Origin: Onthophagus taurus
Lineage: Eukaryota > Arthropoda > Insecta > Coleoptera > Scarabaeidae
Direction of reading: 5' to 3'
DNA: 64,000 nucleotides
NCBI RefSeq assembly: GCF_036711975.1
Contig: NC_091976.1
Location: forward strand, 23,064,001 to 23,128,000
Part shown: positions 47,701 to 59,700 of the stretch, piece after piece
Layout of the letters: each line of letters starts with the position of its first letter
Numbering within the stretch: position 1 is the first letter of the stretch
Notes under the pieces: generated by a model
Database searches by the model: none
Told to the model about the DNA's origin: nothing
Seen by the model: only the letters and a program-made list of their open reading frames with translations
Position numbers and translations under genes: made by a program

Positions 47701-50700
47701 TCAGTGAGTCACCGTCATAACACTTTCAGACTTGAATGGAAGATAAACTTTATAAATACTGGTTATATAAAGATAACAAGTTTTTGATAACGTTTATAGT
47801 AACTTGGCTTAGAATGAACTATTTATTTTCTTTTCTTCAAAAGTTCAACAACCCTTATTATTATGTTTTTAAATGTGTTGATATAACATCTTTTGGATTC
47901 GATGTATTATTTAATAAATTTAATAAAATAATTTGGAAACAAGTTCAAAAGTTTCAACATTAACAATGCGGATGTTGTGAACCACATTGCCATATAGAAT
48001 GACTGAATCAGACTTAAGCTAATGGCAAGACAAACACAAATTGCTTCAAATTCAGACTACATGTGAGATTTGTTGCTAACAAAGCACGATTTTTTAAGAA
48101 GCAATTTGTATGTGTTGGATTAAAGAGAAATGATAAATACACATCTGAGCAAAATGTGGCAAAAACACAAGATATAGAACTGATATGAACTTTAGGATAT
48201 AGAACTGAAGCATTTATTCAAAAATATCGGTTGGAAATCGAAGCCCAGAAACTGCTTAATGAATCCCAATTTGCCAAAATCGCGTCCAACATTGTGGTAA
48301 GATTTTTCAAATACCTAATTAGCTCGTATTTCTCTTGCAAATGTTTATTAATGATTTGTATCAACGCAATAGAGAACAAAAAGGAGCTTAAGAAGGAGGA
48401 AGAATACATTAATGTTATTAACATAGATAAAACAATGTATTCAAATCTACATTGTAGCTCACCCTGTATAACTCTTTGCTTCGTCCCCTTAAAAACAGAC
48501 TTTCTCCAAATAAATTTCTTCAAGGGTTGGAGCGAAAAGTATTCTGGATCACATATCGCTTATAATTGACTCCGAGTTAATCTAAATTTTGATTGATTTT
48601 CGATGAGGTATCGCTTATTGAGAGGGAACTTTGTATAAAGCGACTACAGACTCGTTGCGCAAGTAATAATCTGCAAAATCGATCAATCGCGCCGCTTTAA
48701 TGGAGAGGGAGCTTTGCAGTGTCTGGATAAGGATGAGGTCCACTTGACCGATATTAACTTGCATCACCCAACAGCTTCTACCCCCCAATAAAACATATTT
48801 TTGATATCATAAATAATAAATTGTTACTAAGTTATGAATTACCTATAATAAGAAATAAAAACTTATGGAAAGCGAAAATTGTTTCCTCTTAAAAAGAAAT
48901 CTCACATAATTCAAAAACAGTTGATTTATTCGTCTACCTTCTTGTACATAAGTTGCAGTTATTTAAGAAGACATAAGAGCTGGGTGATAATTCATAACCT
49001 ATTGGTTTTCCAATATCGGGAGTATGCTCAGCCAAACTCAACCATAAATTTTTGGGAAAGTTTTGGTTTTACGACAAAAATGTATGTTATATGTAATCGA
49101 AATGAAAATTATTTACATGAAGAAAGAAAAAGTTAGACTTCCAAAATCGGTCTAAGAAGCCTTTTTACTTAATGCAATCATCAAATCACATCTTTGTCAT
49201 GACCAAATTATTAATGATAAAGATGAATAAAATAATAATTTGGAATGTGACACGCTGTCAACATAAAATCATCCAATATCCAAGTTTCAGACACCAGTAC
49301 AACATCAAAATCTTGTTCCAACACAAAGTCCGAAAATTTAGAAAACCCCAACAGTAATGATCTGATTTTTACACAGGCAAACTTAATCATAAGACAAGGC
49401 AGAACACTAAAGGAAAGCAATAAATATAACAAAGAGTAAATAGCAAACTAAATGCACTAATTAAACTATTCAATTGTATAAGTACTGTAATAAAATCCCT
49501 GTTTCCAAAGAAACAGAAAAGACTAATTAAATTTAAGATCTTTAGTATTATAGATTAGGCTAAGTAGTTGCGTTTTGTTATGATTTTCGTTTAGATTTAA
49601 GAAAAATTAGGGCGATGTGCAAGAAAGAGGTCATTCCTTGAATATCCATGACCTTCAAATTTGACCTTGTCATTTACATTTTTGACAGGTATTGTTTTTG
49701 GCGATTTTTCAGACGATTTTACATTGTAAAAACATGCGAGATCGATAGATTGTATCGATTTAGCCCATAGGCCGCAATTTCATCCATTTCTGTATCATTT
49801 TTTATATCTAAATTCCAATTCTTCATTTCCAAACTTCAACATCAAATTACGACTTTTTCGAAGGAAATTGACACCCGAAAGCGCGTTTATCTAAAACAAC
49901 GAAAAATTAGCTACAAAATTACAAAATCTTAATCAAATTTAAAGTTTATTAATAATTTAATATTTTTTCAAAATTGATAGTTATTTTCTTTAAAAAAATT
50001 AATTATTTTGGCCAACCTGTGTAATTTATATCTCCCGCCACTTAATCAGCCAATCAGAGAGCCCAGATTCAAACTGAGACGATCAAATTCGGATATCCAA
50101 GAAGCCTTTGTTCAAAAAGGGTATATAAGGCCGCGCAAATTGACAACTGATCGTGAGTTCAAATTTGGCTAGAGCCAAGCGTTGTCAGATCTACGTCAAA
50201 TTAACCTTAATTTTTCTAATCTAAATCTGAACTTAGAATTTTTTTTTGACATCTCAATTTTTTTTATCAAGTAAAAGTAAATAAGTGTTTCTGAATTATC
50301 TTCGAAGAAATCTAAACCAACCTGAGTTCGAGTCCAATTTTCCATCCTGTTCCCGAAGGACCCGAGATTCCTAAACTTCTAATACCGAAGAATACCCAAC
50401 CCTCAAGATCAAGGTCAGCCAGCCATTTTTAACTGACATGTCACACCTCCGGAAAGAAACAAGATAAGTGAACATATTTCCTTTTACCGGTAATCAAACG
50501 TTACTTGAACTGAATCGTATACCTGTTCCTCGTTTAAACCATTCCGTTTCTTCAGAACTCTTAAAATTTTTAAAACCATCGCGATTTAAAAATCAATCTT
50601 AAAAGACACTCATAAAATTAACGCGTATAAGCTTTGTCTACAACAACACTCTTCTAAAAGAATTACCTCTTTCTTGCACAGACGTATTTATTTAGACTCG

Positions 50701-53700
50701 TTTTTATGTTTAGTTCGTAAATTTACAAATTTAGTTAATAGATGTCTCCATGAACCTGCAATTTATTTTTCTATTCCCTGAGATTCATGTTTTTTTAATT
50801 TAAAAATGTATTTTTGTTCGTTGCGAATCAAATAAAATATTTTTGTGTGATTTATCGTTTGTATAATTAAATTGTAAAAATTGATTTGCATAAAGAATAT
50901 TTAACCGAACAAAAATAAAATAATACAGTACTAAGCAAGAACTAAAAAAAATACGCTATGAGGAGAGAACGAACAAGTACTGCCGGACTTTTAGTTAGCA
51001 ATAAAGAGCATGATAAAATTGCTATTCGTGCCAGACATGATATATAAAAACGCATATTAGAAACATGTGGAGTAAATTGGTAACGAGATTCTACACGGCA
51101 GGGCTTGTTGAAGATGAATGTGTTAGATGAGAGATATCTAGAAGCCACCGCAGAACTAAGAAATAGAACTGTTAGGCTATGGCAAGGTAGATGAGATAAT
51201 ATGATATTGTTGAGTTTGTTGGAATGATTTTGAAGGAGTAATAACAAAAAGATATTTGCACACCTTAGACACAAGCCATTTTTTCAATAACAACTTCAAC
51301 ATTTTTTAAAACATTTGTAGCTTAAGCCTTATTAGAGTTTTATGACTTACAATTAATGTTCTTATAAAATGAGTCACTTAAAAGTATGTAATTTGTTTCT
51401 ACATATACCGATACATTGACATCTTGACCTGACCGACATAAATTTATGCCGCTATTAATTTTCATATAAGAGTTTCCGTTACGTGTTTGCAACTTGATAG
51501 TCTCTATTCAAGTGTGAATATGAGAAAGGAATCATTAATTGCGGTTTTGATGAAATGGGAACGATTTCATTCGATCAAGAATTTAGTTCATTTCTAACCA
51601 AACCTTATTTGTCACGAAAAGAAATTATTTTATGTGTGTAATAAAAAGATATTAAAAAACTTCAATAAAACTCAAGAATGGTTCTTTTCTTTTTATTTAG
51701 AACTCTTAAACGTCGTAATTTATTGAACCTTCGCATTGAAGCTTGGTGCTGTAATAAATTACAACGTGCCGGGTGATTTATGTTAGCCCATTTCAATGTA
51801 CGAATAAGTACAAGCATAAAATCATTTATTAAGAATGAATTTTTTTTTAGAATGTGGTGGACCATAACAGGAAATTTTGGAAATATTTTACCGATTGATT
51901 GGTCGAAATCATATGCAAGAAAACTCCACATGCCTGCTTTGAATCTAAACGAGATCAAGGTGAGTTTTAATTTTGTTAAAATCTTTTTTTTCGTTGGGTC
52001 AAACACGTTGTGTTAAAATATTCATTCGAAACCACTTTCACTCCTGTAATAACACGTTGAGTTGAATCTTACTTTCTCCCATCAAAAATTAAAGCTAAAT
52101 CATAGTCAAAATGAATTTTATATAGCAGGAAAATAATCATCAAATAAAAACTCAAAATTGAAAACAACACTTATCTTTATAGATAAACGTTATTTTATTG
52201 ACAAGTAAAGATAAAAACCTATCTATTTTTTAACGGTTCTTTATTTTTAAAAATACAAATCGAGCAATTAAAATCCTACGTCTTCCGTTTTGATTAGTCA
52301 AGTTTACAAAACCCACTTCTCCACTTTAACAACGACTCCTTAATAATTTACAATTTTTCATTCCCTTGTATTTTATTCATGAAACACCAACTCAACTCAT
52401 TTATTTTAAAACGGAATGAACTTCACCTTAACCCTTAACACTCCAATCAAGGAGACCGTTTTAAATAAACATTTCTAACGAATTTAAATTAAATTTCAAA
52501 AAACTAAGTGTTTAAATTTAAGTAATCATCTTTACAAATGCCTCCTTAAACTTTTAAATGTGTTTAAAAGACCGCATCGGTTTATTTTATCTTTATTAAT
52601 GTCAATGGAGGTCACGTACTTTACAATTTAAACAGATGCGGCAGACTTTTTTTAATCAGGAAAACGACAATTCTCGAGAATTAAATGATATCATCGCATC
52701 GTGTTGTGGCCGATGTGGGTTTTCTATTACTAAAACGAGAAATACGCCGCTCTAGATTTATATTTAAAAGTATCTGCGTCATTAAAATTCTTTAAATAGA
52801 ATTGTAATAATAAAAGAAATCTCTTCACAGGAACCAATGACACCGGATGACGACTTAGAATTAAGCTCTGAGGACGAAGCAGTCGCTAGTGATTTAGATA
52901 TGCACGCTTTAATTTTGGGTGGGCTCCATCAAGATGCGGAACCACTAAAAACAGCCGAAGAAGTTATCCAGGAAATCGACGATATGATGCAGGAAGAAAC
53001 GTCTTCGTTGGAACGATCCCCCGGATCGCGAGACTCTCTAACCGATCCAAACGAAACCTTGGAGAAAGCTAAGGAGGTGCTAAGTTCCCCATTATATGAA
53101 GAAAGTAAGTAAACCAAAAATTGAATTTTAAATCGAAAAAGAATATATAGTTTCACTTTCACTCTCACTTACTTTGTAATCTTTAAAAGGAAATGACCAC
53201 AAACGAGTTTTTCTTTTTAGAATTAAAAGATTTATCACTTTCCCAATTAAACGAATTATTCATGGAGTTGGAAGTGTTGATTAGGGAATTTTCCGAGACG
53301 CTAATAAGCGAATTGGCTTTAAGAGACGAATTGGAGTACGAGAAAGAGTTAAAGAACACGTTCATTTCGTTACTGTTGGCCGTGCAAAATAAACGGCGTC
53401 AATATCACGTCGAAAAGAAGCGGAGTTCGAAGAGTAATGGAGTTCGTTTGTCCAACGGATTAGATCCGAAATATTTAACGACCGTAATTCCGTACCATTT
53501 AGATAGTGGACCAGCTGATAACCAAACATTACAAGTTTTAATTAAAAGTAAGTCGAAAAGAAAATTATTTCTTTATCGAGAAAGTAATTGATTTCTTTTG
53601 TTGTAGTTTTGAAAGCTATTAATGAAGATAGTCCAACTGTACCGACTCTTTTAACCGATTATATCTTAAAAGGTAAGATTAATTTATATTTTTTTTATTG

Positions 53701-56700
53701 TAAAAAAAGGTTTCTTTATAATATATAATTAAGGGTAAAGAATACAAAGACAAATATAGTAAACGAGTACTGGAAAGGTTGATTATTCCAAGAGGCAAAC
53801 GGCCTTGTTAACATAATGGACATAATGGATATGGGCGGAAAAAAGCAGTTTAGAGGCAAGGAGAACGCTAAGATCTTGGGCGCCCATCAAAGCCCACAGA
53901 TTTGTTACGCAAAAAGTCTCTTATTCAGTAGTTATAAAACTTGTTTGAATTGTTTTGTAATTTTGTTCAATTATAAACTGAACGAGTAACATTAAACATT
54001 TTGTTGTCATTAGCATAAATTTGAATAAAAATGGAATTAATAAGAAAGCTGATAAGATATGTCAACTTATTTGGATCCAAGATACAAAATGAACTTTCTT
54101 GATGCTGATTTAACTCACGAATTTTTGTTTTCTCAAAAACTAAAGTTATTTTTCAAAACTTGGAAAGAAGACACTTTTATTAACAATTTGAGATATTTTC
54201 GTACTTATATTTCAAGAAATGGATTTTATACGAATTTTTAAAACTTAATCGGCGAAAATTGCAAAATTCGAAAAAATTTTCGATCATTTCAAAAATTTAT
54301 TTCTCAAGAACTAAAAGTGATTTTTCAAAACGGCTTTATGCATTAAAAAGAGGATACTTTAATTAATAATTGGTGATATTTCCACAAGGATCCTTCAAGA
54401 AATTAATTTTATAGCGAATTTTGAAAGTTATCGATGAAAATTGCAACATCGAAAATTTTATCAAAACTTCAAATATTGTTTTCTCAAAAACTAAAAGTTA
54501 TTTTTCAAAACGGGTTGGTTCATTGGAAAGAAGACACTTTTATTAACAGTTTGAGAAACTTTCGTACTCATATTCCAAGAAATGGATTTTATACGAATTT
54601 TTAAAACTTAATGTCCGGCAATTGCAATATTCGAAAAAATTGTCGATTATTTCAAAAATTTATTTCTCAATAACTAAAAGTGATTTTTCAAAACGGCTTG
54701 TTGCATTAAAAAGAGGATACTTTAATTAATAATTGGTGATATTTCCACAACGATCCTTCAAGAAATTAATTTTATACCGAATTTTGAAAATTATCGATGA
54801 AAATTGGAACATCGAAAATTTTATCAAAACTTCAAATATTGTTTTCTCAAAAACTGAAAGTTATTTTTCAAAACGTGTTGGTTCATTGGAAAGAGGACAC
54901 TCTTAGTAACACTTTGGGAAATTTTCTTACTTATATTCCAAGAAATGGATTTTATGCGAATTTTTAAAACTTAATCGGCGAAAATTGCAAAATTCGCAAA
55001 AATTTTCGATCATTTAAAAAATTTATTTCTCAAGAACTAAAAGAGATTTTTCAAAACGGCTTTTTGCATTAAAAAGAGGATACTTCAATTAATAATTGGA
55101 TATATTTGCACAATAGATAGTTGTCGGATATCCGTTCCACCACTACTAATAATGCAATTTTTCAGCTTTTATCTTTATAAAAGATTTTTTAACATTTTTC
55201 GTGATATCAATATGACACATCTTATCAGATTCAGGCTAGGTATCAAACACTACACAAAACACTTAGGATGAGTCTTTCATGATTTTTTATGTCACAACAT
55301 TATAATCTGTGAAAAATGAGTGATTATGAATAGAATTAAAAATGCTCCACATTTTGAGAATATTTATGTATTTGACGAATATTCACTAATTTAGAAAGAG
55401 TTACAAAGTGGTCAAGATATAGTATTTTGGATGATACTGAAGCATTATCTTGAACTCGATCAGAAACAGGCTCAAATCAACTTAACAAACAATAGTTTTA
55501 CGTTTCGTAATAGATGAGTTTTTATATGTGCATCCAGGGTTCACCGCCTCTTGAATTGCCCACAACATATTCTTAATTTGTAACTTATATTACATGTCTT
55601 CTGATGTAGCTGTGATAGAGCACTGACAGTCCTCGAGCTCCAAGAAGCACTAACAAATAATTCTCACCAGTTTCTTTGTACCGGCGTTCTTAACCAATTA
55701 AGACTTGGAATTTTTCCAATACAATGGAAATTGTCTAGATAACCATAGTGTTGAAATCTAAGAAAAACACGGACGATGTAACATCTTATCATAATAGATA
55801 ATAAAACTAATCGTTAATTATCAATTTGGACTTATAAAATAACGTGGTACGATTGAATAAGTCTACAGAGAAGTCAGATCAGCTGCTTACTTAGACGTAT
55901 CACAGACTTTGAACAGAGTTTGCCATGAGAGTCTTATCACCAAACTAAAAACCAATCTGCCTTACTCTGTATGGACGCTAGTGCGACGATATCTGACTTA
56001 TGTTAAACATAATGACGGATGCATGAGTAGCTATAACTACTTATGCGAACGACGCAGTAGTTATAGCTACTCATGCATCTCTTGAAGGGGCGACTCAACA
56101 CCTGCAATGTCATTTAGTATTCATGGAAGAGTGGCTAGAACAGTGACAAGTAAAAATAAATTCTAGTAAATCTGCTCATATCACTTTCACATATAAAGGG
56201 GAGTCACCTTGAGCATCATCTGACTTAGATAAAACAAATATGGACCAATTGGCTCCTAACAATAATGAAGAAACTCCTAACAAATTCCACTGGATGTTAG
56301 ATACCGATTTGTAAAAACGTACAAAACGTAACTTAATGATATGAGACGGATTGAAATGTGGATTTTCCGAAGAATGCTGAAGATCGCTTGGACGGAGTAC
56401 GTTTTACATAAAATCGAACCAAATGAAAGTTGTTAAATCAGGTGATCTGGCAGGCCAACAAATTGGACCTCCCCTTCCAATCCATTGCCCAGCATAATCC
56501 CGATCTATAGCTTCAAGTGCAATATGTGAAAAATGTGCTCCCATCATTTTGCAGCCACATATTTTGTCTTTCATTCAGCATACCATCAATAAAGTATAGA
56601 CCGATCAATTTATCACCAATTATGCTACACCAAACATTAACCGACCAAGGTCGTTGATATTCTACTTCACGCAACTATCTCGGATTTTCAACGCTTCCAT

Positions 56701-59700
56701 AGTGCCTGTTATGTCTATTGCCTTGTCCTTTGTTTGTAAAATTGATGCAATGAAGTGTGGTATGGGTGATACTTGTTGCGCTTTAATATTCTTAAAAGGC
56801 TGGTCTTCGATATTCCGGCGTCAATTGCAAGTCGTCGAGTGTTAACTTGAGGAGTTACCTCAACGCTAGCTAATACCGCAATTTTCTTTTCTTCCGTAGT
56901 TACAGTTGCTCGCCGAGTTCTTTTTCTTGATTCCACATTTCAAGTGTTAGTGAAATCATTCACAACTCTGTAAAAGGTACTTCTCGAAGGCGTATTTCGA
57001 TCGGGAAAACGTTCTCGATATAAAACTATACTATCAGCAACTTTTCTGTCACTTTCTCCATAAATAAAAATCATTTCGACTTTTTCTGCCACACTTATGC
57101 CCGTTTGCACCGTTTTTGAGTTAAGCTTTGCTTAACTAAGCGTCCCTTAATTTTTAAGCCAAGCTTTAAATGTAATCCGTTGCACCGCAATATATTTAAG
57201 AAAGTTTAGTAAAGCAAAAATAAACTCGGCAACAACGCACTAAATCGGTGAAAATGGGAAACTGTATTACCGATAATCTTTTTTTAATAATTGGTTTTGA
57301 CATTTCAAAGTTAGTGTGCGAAATTTGTACTTTTTACAACTCCGAATAAGAATGGACGTGGAAAAGAAAAAGAGAATGCGTTCTCTTAATTATAGTTGCC
57401 GCGAAAAGGAAGTACTATTATCAATAGTTTCCAGTTACAAAAACATTGTCGAAAACAGAAAAACAGACTGTGTGTCTGCGGAACAAAAATTAAGTATTTG
57501 GAAAGTTATTGCTGACGAATTTAACAGTCAGTCGCCAAATTCATGTTATAGAAGCGTTGATTCGTTGAAAAAGTATTATGAAAATCAAAAAAAATTATTA
57601 AATTATTAATTAAAAAAAATATTATTTATTTATTTAGTTAAGGTTTTTTTTTATTGAATTATGTCAATATACCTGGAGATTGTATCTTTATGTGGGTGCC
57701 ATCAATGCATCCTACAATACTTGGAAATAATGCAATATTATAAAAATCTCTTTGTATTTTTTGAATATTATTTTCTGTTGGCATTTTTATGTAAGCATGA
57801 GATAGACTAGCTAATGCAATTGAAACATTTTTAATAATTCTTGATGATGTAGTAACATGAGTCCCCATAAAATCTGATATGGTTGACAAATGTCCACCTG
57901 TAGCATAAAAACGTAGACATGTTAATAATTGGTCCATAGGGCTTAAGCTGTTATTTCTACAAAAAGAATCAATAATTAATTACATATTTATTATTTACAT
58001 AATATTTTACGTACATGTCTGTAGGATATTCAAGCTTTTCTTCAATTAGTGGTAAAATGTTTAAAACAGTATTCTTTGTTAAACGAAATCGTTGAAAAAA
58101 TGTAAGGTTATCCAAATCTTCAAAATGATTGCGCCGTAGATATATCCGTTTAGGAAATCCATAATCAACAATCTCTAATATTTCTGCATCATTTCCAAAC
58201 ATATCTTCATCGTCGTCAAAAATATCCATGTTTTCACAATTTTCACGTCACACAATGACAAATAAATTTTTTCACGTAATTTAAAGCTACGCTTAACCGG
58301 TAAACTCCGAACATTGAACGCTTAAATTAACCTGAGAATAAGCGTAGCTTAAACAACGGTGCAAACCGATTTAAAAATTTAAGGAAAGCTTAGCGTAAAG
58401 CGACGCTTAACTATTGCGGTGCAAACGGGCATTAGAGTATCCATGGTTTAATGACTTCGTTTAAACACTTTGCCTTAATGTAAAACGATGAAATGAATTC
58501 AGAATTTGTTGTCAAGCAGTTTTTATGCAAATAGTTTTACCTGTTACATTTTAAAACAATTCAACCAATTAAGTCTTCGAAAGCGATATTCTGAAAATGC
58601 CGACATAAGCAGGTCCACTCTTGTTTTTTATGCGTTATTGTATTATCAAATTGACAAAGGCGGAGAAATGTCGAAACCTTTATTATCTAGACCTCTTTCT
58701 AAAGGTATTTCCGAAGAGCCAGGTCACCTGATGTACCTCTTCTGGATTTTTTTTGTTGAGCATTCTTAAATAGTATTCTAAGAATTAAGCACTAAAGACA
58801 ATGTATCGAAGCGGGTAGGAAAATGTTTAAAAATTCATAAATCTCATTTATTCTTGCTAATGTGCAAAAGATGTTTTGCTGTTGTACTGGCAAAACCTCA
58901 CAGTAAAATTTTTTTGTTCTTTTTTTGAATTACTTTACTTTTATCCACAGATTCAGATTTTACAATAAACTATATAGGGTGCCGTTTAAAAAATTGGTCT
59001 TGACCTTCGTATAACCTTGAAAATAAGGACCAGGTCAAAAAATGTTATCGTCATATGGTTGATATGGTTTCTTCCCCTTCCGCACAGAACAACTTTCATT
59101 TGGTTCATTTTTATGTAAAATGTAAAACCGTTTTCGAGATAATCGCTTGTCTCACGTTAAATGGAGCACCCTGTAGAAGGAAAAAACAACTTCCTACTAA
59201 CGATTCATAATAAAAGAGAAGGTTGAAGGAAAAAGGGGCCCAGGAGGAGAGAAAATACTCATGGTTAAAGAATTTAAGGTACTGGACAGGCATAAACACC
59301 CATTCATTTTTAAGAACAATACAAAACAGAGACCACTTTTCCGAAATTATCACCAAACTTCAGTAATGGAGAAGACACCAGAGAAGAAATTGCTGATGTG
59401 ATACCGACTCCAAAAAAAGCTAACGCAACCTGCATTGAGAACTAATAGACCGATAGCAGTTTCTACTATTTTTTCTAAAGTATTTGAAAATACAAAAAAA
59501 CAGGATTCTCGACTTTTTGATAAGCTGGGCGTATTAGCATGGTTCAGACGTAAGTTATCTACTGAGACTGCCTCAATTGAGTTCGTCCAGTATATTTGCA
59601 ATAATATTGATAATGGCAATTACGTGGTTGGATTGTTTTTTGACTGTAGTAGGGCGTTTGACTCCTTCAACCCAAATTTCTTGTTCGAAAAGTTATATTG

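Larger units (their letters stand above)
57098..58431. mobile_element. PIF/Harbinger element with truncated nuclease, 1334 bp
   Basis: TIRs begin TGCCCGTTTGCACCG on both ends and continue with AAGCTTTGCTTAA-like inverted text. TTA target duplications lie at 57095-57097 and 58432-58434, the classic Harbinger TWA site. It carries a Myb/SANT-like gene on the plus strand and a truncated HARBI1-type nuclease on the minus strand. Reading across one TTA restores the interrupted mariner ORF. Confidence 0.92.

Noticed and set aside
48218..48569. Opposed 101- and 112-codon ORFs as real proteins
   Set aside because: Neither has a recognisable domain, and a transposon-like TACAGGGTG end lies inside, so repeat origin is more likely.
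50110..50170. TATA block as the Unc-76 promoter
   Set aside because: It lies 3' of Unc-76 exon 1, which has its own conserved start, and sits inside a candidate TIR element; no coding exon with an ATG follows.
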